This document shows, one piece after another, positions 26,721 through 38,600 of a stretch of DNA of 64,000 nt. A program made the position numbers and the translations under genes. A model generated the notes under the pieces. That model saw only the letters and a list, made by a program, of their open reading frames with translations. It did no database searches and was not told the DNA's origin. Source of the stretch: Zerene cesonia (Eukaryota; Arthropoda; Insecta; Lepidoptera; Pieridae); contig NC_052108.1 in NCBI RefSeq assembly GCF_012273895.1, positions 372,001 through 436,000 on the forward strand, in the 5' to 3' direction. Numbering within the stretch: position 1 is the stretch's first letter; every line of letters begins with the position of its first letter.

Positions 26721-26775
26721 GTCGGTGGGCAACCTGTAGTTAAGTGGTCACCACTGCCCATAAACAAAAACTTTT
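26721..26775 (+). repeat. fragment of interspersed repeat family E
   Basis: GTTAAGTGGTCACCACTGCC followed by CATAAAC matches the core of the element at 54020-54225. Only a short piece remains. Confidence 0.4.
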
Positions 26776-28949
26776 AAGATAGTTGTGCTAGTTGGACTTA
26801 TGACACAAAGTGTGTTACCTCGCAGAGAAATATCCTAAAGAGCAACTGCAAATAAAATTAGTCACACATCCAATTTATGACTGTGCCAAAAGTTTATAAA
26901 CCAATGTTTTTATTACTTGTTGTTACAGCAGTACAGAAATACATGATAATATGAAAATTACAACTGTGCAACTATCCTGGTTCTTGAAATAAAGATTATT
27001 GACAGACAGATAGTGAAGTCTTAGTTATAGGATCCCATTTTGCGTTTTGGATACAGAACCCTTAAAAGCACTACCTTGGAGGAACAAGAAAAACTTAATG
27101 GCTTATGTAAAGCTCAATATCTTACTATCTTTTCTACAACCTAAAATATTGACTGTACATACATTCTATAAAACATAACACATTGCTATAAAAGGATAAA
27201 CATTGCCATGGCTTCTCAAACAAAACAGCACTTTGTAACATCATTGAAGCATACTTAATGATAGTTAATCCATTTTTACTATCCAAATTTTGTGAAGCCC
27301 AACAACATAGGGATATTTCAATTTATAGTATTCTTGTTCAATGTGTTTTAATGAAATATAAATAAAAATTAATTGTCTAAAGTGTAGCTAAACATGAAAC
27401 TTGAGAAGGGCTTGAGCAAATGGGTAATTTTTTAAGTTTTTGTAAAATAAAGGTAGATTTTTATGAAGAGGAAAAATATATCACGAGTGCAGCCAGAGCG
27501 ACTGCTAGTAAACAACAATTGTAAGAGTTTTAAATTACATATTATGTCATAAATGTAATTTTGAACTTTCAATATGTACCAAGATAGTATATTATTAATA
27601 ACAGGAAATTTATTTAGAAACAACACATACTATAAAAGACAATAAAAGTAACAATCAGTTATAAAATCAGATTTCTATTTTTAGTCAAATAATGTACCTT
27701 AGACACAAAAATTCCATTTGAATTTATTAACTAATTGTTTCAGTTACAAAGCTGTTTGTTCAAAAGCCAAATATAAAACTTTTTTGAAATCTTAACATGT
27801 GTAAAGAACTAGGTCAAAAGGGCTTCAAATAGACACGGGTGCCAATTTAATAAAGTAAGAATTTATTTCACAATGCGTTCATAAAATTTGGCAGACATAA
27901 GTCCTGCAGTTGATTTCAAATTCTTGTTTAATCCAGGATTATCAATTCCCAAATATAATGAAATATCATGGATCAAATAGACTGTGCTGTCTACAATGTA
28001 CTGTTTGACTTCTAGGTACAAATTAAAAGCATATCAGTAGTATTCTTAGTAATTACTCTTGATAAAATAAAAGTTTAAATTAACATTTTAAAATTCAAAT
28101 GCATGTCTGAAAGATGTCCGATTGAATGAACAAATGTTTTGAGTTTGTATAGTGGACCATATTTCTTGTACTATACTATTATAGCATCGAAGATTTGATT
28201 TTGTTTTGTGCAAGTTTTAATTTACCAATCATCTGACCATCTATTTGAACAAAAAGAAAACTTATCAATACAGATATCAAATGTATGAGCTTTATATGGC
28301 ATAAGGGGATCTGGAGCCCTCAAATATTGTGTCTAATATGCAATATATATGTTATGATCCATACAATGATTATCTCAGAGAAAAACTATGCCATTATAAC
28401 CTCCCGCTTCGCAAGCAATGTTTTATTACGACAAGACATATTACTATATTCTTTATATAATTACTGATTCTGATTAATTAAGTTCCTAATAATTTAAGTC
28501 CTCTTTTAAAGTTCTCTAGTTCAGTATACAACCCATGTTTCTTATTGGAATCTTATTATCTGTGACACTATATTTAGAGTACTAAGTTATCTAAACCTAC
28601 TAAACATATGAACTTAAATAATTATAAACATTGTAAGCTGAAAAAATATTATGTGAAGGCAAGGTATAAATTGTAATGTATTTCTTATCTCTATTATCTA
28701 TAATATAGAAAACAAGATGTAATTATTATCTAACAGATATACTTTCATTGTTATCAATATTGTAATACGTAATTAATACTCCATTTGCTCTGCTTTCAGT
28801 GTGATTTGAAAATTTATAAAAAAACTTTAAATGGTTTCAAATCATATAGCCTTTGTTATAATGTTTTCCTTTCAATTTGATCAAACATAACATTTTATCC
28901 TTGCATATCTTTTATTTATTGCTTAGTATGTAAATGCATGAACACTTAC

Positions 28950-29316
28950 CATTTAGAGACCAAATATGTGAAGGAAGAGAATGCGCCGCATAAACCCTTC
29001 CCAGGGCCAAGGAAGTGCCCGCTACAGGCCCTGCCTCTTCATTGGAACTCGAGTCTGTGTCTGGACTAGCTGCTGCAGAAGCCTCGTAGCTCTGGGAGTT
29101 CGGAGGTATAGCAATAGCTTCGTGTGATGTATGCAAATCCGGCACAGACGACAGCGAGCGCGCCCGCTGCCTATCATTAGACACTTGTATACCCGGAATC
29201 GCACGTAATAAGCTAAAACCCGCACCACCCGACACTACATCAGAACTTGAGCTGGTAGAAAATGTTCTGGCCCGCGGACTCTGCCCCCCATTCGCGGTGC
29301 TAGCCTTAGCGCCCAT
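28950..29316 (-). CDS. Znrf2: ZNRF1/2-like E3 ubiquitin ligase, first coding exon
   Basis: 122 codons plus one base, ending at a consensus donor (AATG|GTAAGTG, phase 1). The protein starts MGAKAS, a textbook N-myristoylation signal (Gly2, Ser6), which is why I choose this ATG over the in-frame upstream one. A Ser-rich disordered segment with RARSLSSVPD follows, and the exon ends AAHSLPSHIWSLNG. In vertebrate ZNRF1/ZNRF2 the same layout (MGxK, Ser/Gly-rich region, a short SLP.H. motif) directly precedes the zinc finger and RING. These proteins are membrane-anchored ubiquitin ligases of endosomes, lysosomes and presynaptic membranes. The zinc-finger/RING exons were not found downstream, so catalytic identity is inferred. 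Homology to ZNRF is fairly secure, and closer to ZNRF2 by its start. Confidence 0.75.
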
Positions 29317-29533
29317 TGCGACTTTGTTACGCAAAACACACCTGTCACAACACAACTTTAAAATCCCGAAAACACTCGCAATACGACACCCACGGCGCCG
29401 GAAGGCATTGTACAAAACACGGGCCGATTACGTGAAAAACAAACGTTGTGCGACAAACAGAACGACGTCAACTTGTAAACAGCGTTGCATGTGCCTTCCT
29501 GCAAAATTTTGACATTTCCCAGATGTATCGAAA

Positions 29534-29558
29534 ATCGATTTTATATAATGCATCGATA
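29534..29558 (-). promoter_or_regulatory. paired ATCGAT / DRE-like sites upstream of the ZNRF-like exon
   Basis: ATCGAT at 29534-29539 and ATCGATA at 29552-29558, with TATCGA just before, lie about 220-240 bases upstream of the chosen ATG. They resemble the insect DRE motif (TATCGATA) of housekeeping promoters. Function is inferred from position only. Confidence 0.35.
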
Positions 29559-29599
29559 CGAAAAGAATCGTTTTGAACTGACATAATGCATCCTAATAA

Positions 29600-31075
29600 T
29601 TATTTGAAAAGAAATTATAGCATAATTCTATTTCAAAACATGCTTTTACATCCTAGTTTATAATAAATTTTGTCTTGATTATTTATTTTTTAACCAATAG
29701 AACCTTTTACTTGTCCTAAACATCGAGCTCATTTTATCTCGATTCTTGCTTTTTAATTCGAAATGAATATTATGCGCATTTCGTCCAAAAACAACATTAA
29801 ATCATGATAAACATCTCTTTTATTAGAACTCATTTAATATTATGGTATATATTTCATTAGAATTGGTAACTGAAACTTAATATTTACTCTTGTAATATTG
29901 ATTATCTGAACGGCTTTGCCCACATTTAAACGAATCGCAAAAATTACATACATATTAGAAATTCATCTGACATGACATTCACAAATCACGTGAACTGTGA
30001 TCCAACTCGATATACCCCAAGGCCAAGCCCAATTTTTGAAATTTATTTTTCAATAATATCGTAGCTCGTAGAAAAAACATAATTGTTAATCTAGATGATT
30101 CCCGTTACTGTACTATCATATTTCATTAGATCGAGATTTTTCTTTGTACGGTAGTATCTTTATTAAATTGAATGTTGATATCCATCTTGTATAATAAGTT
30201 TATAATCGGTGATATACATTACACATACTCCAATAGCAACTCGGTAGTAAGAAAAAATCTTAAAATACATTGGGTATTTTTACTGTCTTATTCAAACGTT
30301 TAAGTATTCACAAACAATCGCTTCGCATTTTTAAGCTTTAAATTTATAGTATCTATAGCCTTTATATATCAAGTTTTATTGTCCGCGATCTTTGGAGGGT
30401 ACGCACAGTTGCATAGCACACAATATCATAATCAATACAATGGTTTTTGTAGCTAGATAGTCTTGAAAGGTCATCGAGCATGAAGCAATGCTGAATTTGA
30501 TTTCCATTAGCCATCTTATCATCATTAAAATGGTGATTTCATACTTTTTGAAAAGAAAATTATGAGAATAATTTTAAATAATCCCAGGAGGTTTAGGTAG
30601 AATTTTATGCAGAAAGAGGCCAGCATGAAATAGTACAGCTGACAGCATGAACTCAGCGCATCACACCAATTATTCAATAGCGTACCTGTAAGCCAATAAA
30701 ATATAGTTGTAGTGCAGTTAGTACAATTCAACGTGAACATGACCATAACGATTTAGGGTGCGCGATTATGTTATGGTACCTATAAGCTTTATGCTATTAG
30801 CTATTAATATGCAAGCGTAATCTAAAAGCCTCTTAAATCTTGGATAATAAACACATAAGATATAAAAATAAGTTGTTTTCCTAATTAACATGTTTTTATA
30901 TATACATACATATATAAATACTTTTGTATGTAACCAACTCCGATAAACTCAATTTTAAACCACTTTTCCCGGGCAGATTGAATTTAAAAATTGTATCCTT
31001 ATTAAGAATCGATGACTAGGTAATAATTTCATGAGTTTATCTTACCCTAATTAGTAACGCCAGGATTTATAATTT
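29600..31075. other. intergenic region between the divergent ZNRF-like and TVP23 genes
   Basis: AT-rich, no plausible exon; a 73-codon minus frame at 30525-30746 is Cys/Leu/Phe-rich and without family resemblance. The two genes start about 2.5 kb apart, too far for a compact shared promoter. Confidence 0.5.
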
Positions 31076-31258
31076 ACTAGCTGCGCCCCGCGGTTTCACC
31101 CGCGTAAGTCCGTATCCCGTAGGAATATCGGGATAAAAAATAGATGTTGGCCGATTCTCAGACCTACCCAATATGCTTACCAAATTTCAGAGGAATCGGT
31201 CAAGCCGTTTCGGAGGAGTATGGCAACGAAAACTGTGACACGAGAATTTTATATATAT
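31076..31258 (+). mobile_element. hybrid repeat: family A head joined to family C body
   Basis: The head ACTAGCTGCGCCCCGCGG through ATATCGGGATAAAA is family A. At that point the sequence switches to AATAGATGTTGGCCGATTCT and GGTCAAGCCGTTTCGGAGG, which is the body of the next element (31259). It ends ACACGAGAATTTTATATATA. Confidence 0.6.
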
Positions 31259-31453
31259 ACTAGCTGCACCCGGCAAACGCTGTTCTGCCTTACTCTTATC
31301 GTTTAGGGGTATGAAAAATAGATGTTGGCCGATTCTCATAGATACCGGATAAGCACAAAAAATTTCATCAAAATCGGTCAAGCCGTTTCGGAGGAGTATG
31401 GCAACGAAAACTGTGACACGAGAATTTTATATATTAGATAGATAGATAGATTA
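31259..31453 (+). mobile_element. interspersed repeat family C with (GATA)n tail
   Basis: Begins ACTAGCTGCACCCGGCAAAC and GCTGTTCTGCC, shares AATAGATGTTGGCCGATTCT and GGAGGAGTATGGCAACGAAA with the preceding hybrid, and ends in TATATTAGATAGATAGATAG. The simple-repeat tail suggests a 3' end of a retroelement. Confidence 0.55.
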
Positions 31454-31848
31454 ATTTATTATGTCCTTACATACTCACAAGCGTGTTATATATAGTACTG
31501 GATAAGTTTTATTCAGTTGGCATACCTACCTATGTATGTCATTGAGTAGATAGATACATATATGTAGATGGGTTACGGAGTGAAATGCATCATAGTCATA
31601 TTATGTGATAGACTGCACAGAATGTCTTATTTATAGTTCATATATGAATGACATTAACATTTAACGATTGACAGTGACAGATGACTAAATGCCAAATCGA
31701 TATTATTCCTATCTTTATTCTATTTTCTGTATCTTGGATCTTCGTATGTGTTTTCTGAATTTGTGATTCGACTCGTATGTTGTTCTATAGATATTAATAA
31801 TCGTGACCAAAAAAATACATGATTATAACGCAATTCAATTCATAAAAT

Positions 31849-33896
<2,048 letters not shown>

Positions 33897-34271
33897 GATT
33901 TAATTAAATAAAATAATTATAATATGTAACTATGATGGATTATACGTTATGATAGCATTTTTTACTACCACAAAGAATTAAAGTAAGGTCGTAAATGCTA
34001 TCGCTTTGTCTTAATTATTTTCTTTGAGAATTATGTTAATTTTCCTATTTAACAATTGATTCTCATGGGAAAAAGACAAAATTTTTATAGCGATTTTATG
34101 TCCGATTTTACAACTGTGTTTTTCTCCATTCAAGAATAAGTTAGTATGAATATTAATAACACACATATTTTAGGCTAATGATTGAAGTCTTTATTATTTA
34201 ATTGTGGAATGAATAATTTGGATAAAGTTTCTGATAAAGAACCATAATAGCACTGTATTTATCTTTGTTTT

Positions 34272-34277
34272 AATAAA
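34272..34277 (+). terminator. candidate polyadenylation signal of TVP23
   Basis: AATAAA about 380 bases after the stop. Another AATAAA (33907-33912) lies only 10 bases after the stop and is less likely to be the main one. No transcript data, so either may be used. Confidence 0.3.
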
Positions 34278-34485
34278 AAAAATAACTCTAAATTTTTGTG
34301 ATAACTTTTATCATTTCCATAGCTGTAAGATTTTTAGTGATAAATATAATATTATGTATAGTTAAGTATTTATAATAAATATGTCTTTATAGTGTATGAG
34401 GTATTCATTATTTATACATATTTCTAGAAGCCATTCGTCCCTTTTTTCAACATTGATGAAAAAAAATCATCAAATTTATGTTATA

Positions 34486-34640
34486 ACTAGCTGGTCCCCG
34501 CGGTCATACACGTAGTACTTGATGTTACACAGGCTAAAGCCTTTCTCAATAAATGGACTATCTAGACCAGTTATTCCTAAGATAAGCGCGTTCAACCGAA
34601 TAAATCAACAAACACACAAGAATAGATTAAGACCGAGGAC
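34486..34640 (+). mobile_element. family B repeat, diverged copy
   Basis: AACTAGCTGGTCCCCGCGG, then AAAGCCTTTCTCAATAAATG, GGACTATCTAGACCAG, ATAAGCGCGTTCAA and a CAACAAACACACAAG tail follow the family B order. It lies between TVP23 and the tRNA gene; the rest of 33897-35136 is AT-rich with no gene seen. Confidence 0.5.
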
Positions 34641-35128
34641 ATGACAAACGCATCGACTCAACGTAAGTAATTTTTTTTATAAAATTTCACAAAATAAAAT
34701 GTTTTCCTCACATCGATCCGCATTAGTTGGATTCAAAATGTTACAATCACAAATGTTAAACGAAGAATTAGATAGCGAAAACAAGTGCTTATTAAGTTCG
34801 TTTTAATAATTATGTAGCACATAAACTACTTGTCACGTTTAAGTGCGTTAAAGAATCATTAAATTAGTTGTATTAATCTCAAAACATCGGACCAATGTCG
34901 TCGGCCTGTGTAACAAACATACAAAAAAACCTGATATACTAAAAGTTTTTAAATTAACATTAATAAAATTAGACAAAGTATACCTAACGTAAAGGTAGGT
35001 AAAAGGTAGGCTATTCACAATTTTCATATTTAATTCGCGGATAATAATTTTATATAATAATCGACATTTTCGTGTATACGCACTAAGTTGATAAATAATA
35101 ATTAGGCAAAGCAAAAAATTTAAATAAC

Positions 35129-35132
35129 AAAA
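35129..35132 (-). terminator. RNA polymerase III terminator of the tRNA gene
   Basis: Four consecutive T on the minus strand (TATCTTTTG), five bases past the tRNA 3' end. This is the minimal Pol III stop signal. Confidence 0.75.
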
Positions 35133-35136
35133 GATA

Positions 35137-35230
35137 TGCTCCAGGTGAGGCTCGAACTCACAACCCCGGCATCTCTCACACGAACACTGTCTTATAAGTA
35201 CCGTGCGCTAACCAATTGCGCCACTGGAGC
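35137..35230 (-). tRNA. tRNA-Ile (anticodon UAU) with a 20-nt intron
   Basis: 94 bases that fold as a canonical tRNA. Acceptor stem GCTCCAG pairs perfectly with CTGGAGC, discriminator A. D arm GCGC..GCGC, anticodon stem CGGTA/TGCCG with loop CTTATAA (anticodon TAT), T arm GTGAG-TTCGAGC-CTCAC. A 20-nt intron (AGACAGTGTTCGTGTGAGAG) interrupts after position 37, the standard place; tRNA-Ile(UAU) genes are also intron-containing in other animals. This tRNA reads the rare AUA codon. It lies antisense about 430 bases upstream of the TMF1 start. Intact stems and a proper terminator make a functional gene more likely than a SINE head. Confidence 0.95.
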
Positions 35231-35655
35231 TGTGAGAACCTGTTCGAAAATTACAAATCGGTTGTGACATTCACTATTAAGTCATAATAAATACTTATTT
35301 GTATAGAAAATACCAAATAACACCCATATTCATGAAAAATATTATTAATAAACATAATTTTAATTTAAAAGCTTTTACAAATAATTACTGAATATATAAA
35401 TACGATAAAAATTTAAATGGGAAATGTTATTCTTTCTAATGATTTGACATTTGACAGTATAAAAGATAAACACAAAATGGAATGTAAACGTCACTAAAAG
35501 TAAAGTGCTTGTGTCTATTATCGACGTTCTATTTAATATAAATGATTATTATGGTTTAATTTGTATAACAATAAAAGATTGTTTAACAACACCAATCACT
35601 ACACTATTGTGATTAGTTACTGTGCTATTATTAAATTCGCTAATGTTTTCTCAAT

Positions 35656-38600
35656 ATGAACTGGTTCGACACTTCGGGATTGACGAGCTTAGCTAAAAAC
35701 GCATTAAAAGAGGCTCAAAAGACTATTGACAAAGCATTGGACATCCAGGATGATAGCGAAGAAGAGCAGGAGGGTGAACCTTCGAACCCTCCAACGGCTA
35801 AAAGTTCGCCAGGGGCCGGATCGACACCACAAAAGGATACAAATGATTTCTTTTCTTCGTGGGGGCTAACCGTCAGTGCAGAAGTTAATACAGATAGTCC
35901 AATTAAAGAGCAGCCCGTAGTGACAGAAAGCCCATCAAAAGCGAATTCGCAAAGTCTTTGGGGATCTTTTGCAGGGTCATTCTTTGAGCAACCTAAAACT
36001 GATGACAACACCATTGTTCGCCCTCCTAAAGCGAAATCTTTAAACGTCATTTGTGATAAGTACGACAGCCAAGATGATCTATTTTCTAAAAGTCAGTTGG
36101 TAATGTCTGATGGCTCTGAATCCTTGGATCAAAAGAAAAACACAAAATCAGAAGATAGACGTAAATCATCACTAAGCAATGCTCTTTCATTTGTATCAAG
36201 TAGGAATAGTTCAGATTCAGTAGAGGTTTTGTCACAGAGCTTAAAAACAACACCAGATTCAGAAGCAGCCTCTTACCAGTCTGCCTCACAAAGTAGTAGC
36301 ATGGGCTTGAAACCTAACTCTGAATCTGTTGAAATCCTCCCCGATAGTCTAATTAGCCCAAGCTCTATAGAATGCCTTGGCTTTGATAGTTATTCAAGTG
36401 ACAGAAATAGCAGCTCATCTTCAAACTTAACCCCAACTGAAGGGTCTGATAAGAAATCGACTCCAATTGGAGACAGGACAGAAAAAGTAAGAACAGCAGA
36501 TAGTGTTAGCCTTGTAGCTGACGATGATGAGGACACAATGTCATATAATTCTATATCTGAATGCACAGCCCCCACGGTATTGGATACAGATGATAAACCA
36601 ATAAGTCCATTTCCAAAAATAGCAAGACTTGATCAGAGGAAACCAGAGAGCATCTTGTATGTAGAGCAACTTGCATCTCAGAAAATGCACATCAGTGAGA
36701 ATTCATCCAATGATGGCTCATGGTCAGATCGTACTTTAAATGCTGATAATGATAGTGTTACATTAGAAAATATCAATGAAGAAAATAAAAAGGAATGTGA
36801 AGATATGTCCATGGAAAAGTTAAGTGATTCATCTTCGTTTTACAATGTTAATGTAACAGCTGATTTGCTCAGATCAGAGAGTTCTTTCGTTAACATAGAG
36901 CGCCCAGTACATAGTCCTCCAGGAAGTAATGATTCTTCTCATAAAGACTGCATTGTAAAAGAGAGAACTTCTCCAGTGAGTTCTGATAGTAAAAGTGACC
37001 TCGTTAAAGTAGGTTCAGATCGTACATCCGGCCATACGTCTGGAGATGAAATTGAAACTGCAACCTCATCTGATATTGAGATCATACCCAGTCCCAATGG
37101 TGACAGTGGGCAGGGCTGCAGAAATAGCCCGGGGAAATATGGGTTCAAACATAAAATGGATGGAACTACATCACCCAATTTAGTTGACCTAGTACTAGGG
37201 AAGAATTTAGCTACAAAAATTCGCGGCCACAACAGAGAGCTCTCTGATGCTTCCATTAAGAGTAATACGAGTGATGAAAGCCAAGGTTCAGAAAACGAAA
37301 GACTTATGCGCCGTTTGAGCGAAATGGCGGAAATTCTAGATGCTAGAGAGAATAGACTGATGGAAGTTAGTAGAAGTAACGCAGAGTTAGCTGAATGTAA
37401 TGCCCATCTCAAGTGTCAAATGGAGAGCCTCATGGCGAAACATGAGAGTAGTGATATTAACACAATTACAGAGGATTACACACAAAGAATGTCAGCGCTT
37501 GAGAAGAAATTCCAACAAGCGATTAGAGAAAAGGTAAGTCAGTACTAGAAGATAATTGATTAATCTGTAGTGCTCCTTTTCTGCAAGATCAAATTACATA
37601 TTTTATTTAAATAATAATAATTTTAGTTTTAGATTGGAATTTATTTTTTCTGTGGACTAACTGTTTTGTTAAAAATTTTTTTTAAAGCACTAAATGCAAT
37701 TAATAAATTGCTTAAAATATTAATATAGACTCAGCATAAACTATATTATATTGTGTTATTGCCAGGACCAGCTCAGGAAGCAATTAGATAGCCTAAAGCA
37801 AGAAATATCAAGGAAGAGTTCAACGAGCACAGAGACCCTTTTGAAAGAGAAAGACGACATGATCGCCCAATTGCAAGAGGAGGGAGAGAAGTTGGCTCGC
37901 CAGGAGTTGCAGCACTCCAACATTATCAAGAAGCTTAGAACTAAGGAGAGGGATAATGAGCAGGTTATTAAAAGTTTACGGTGAGTTAAATTACGACTAT
38001 TTTTTTGCGACGTCATTAAATTCGTAATGTGAATAATTTGTATGTTTATAAAAAAAATATTAATCTGATTGAATAAATAATCACCTAATTATACATATAG
38101 TAAACTGGCATAAATTTCATCTACTTGACATTTCAAAAGTATACTATAAAATTAGAATTAATATTAGATTTTTTATTTTTATTTATAGAGATAAAATAGC
38201 AGAACAATCCTCTGAGCTAGACCGTATGAAGCGATCCCTCGCCGCCAAGGAAGAGTTAGAAGTGAGTCAGATAGAAGCAGTTTACCGACTCACTAACGCT
38301 AATAAGAAAATGGAAACTGAACTTATGGAGGTGAGGCTATGAGTTTCATGATAAAAGTCATTACGCTGTTTTAATATAATATAATAACTCGCTCATATTT
38401 ACTAGCAATGTATATTGTGTTAGTTATTGAAAATTATAAAGGAATTAGTTAGGAAAGTTTGTTTAGTTTTGTTTATTTTTTAAATTGTCTGTATTATTAT
38501 AGTGGTCATATACTAAATATTTAATATTAAAAAAAAAAAAAATAATAATAAGCACTTTTTTCTAGATATTACATACACAAACACATTTTGTCCTTGTAAT

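Larger units (their letters stand above)
24960..28900. other. gene-poor region, possibly an intron of the ZNRF-like gene
   Basis: Lies downstream (in the minus direction) of the first ZNRF-like exon and should contain its next intron. I searched by eye for the minus-strand zinc-finger and RING exons (CPxC, CxxC, CIDxWF patterns) and did not find them. Apart from the repeats at 25300-25500 and 26721-26775 it is AT-rich sequence without recognisable coding. Confidence 0.4.

Noticed and set aside
35715..37412. Minus-strand ORFs opposite the first TMF1 exon
   Set aside because: Mirror frames of a Ser-rich coding exon; no independent support.
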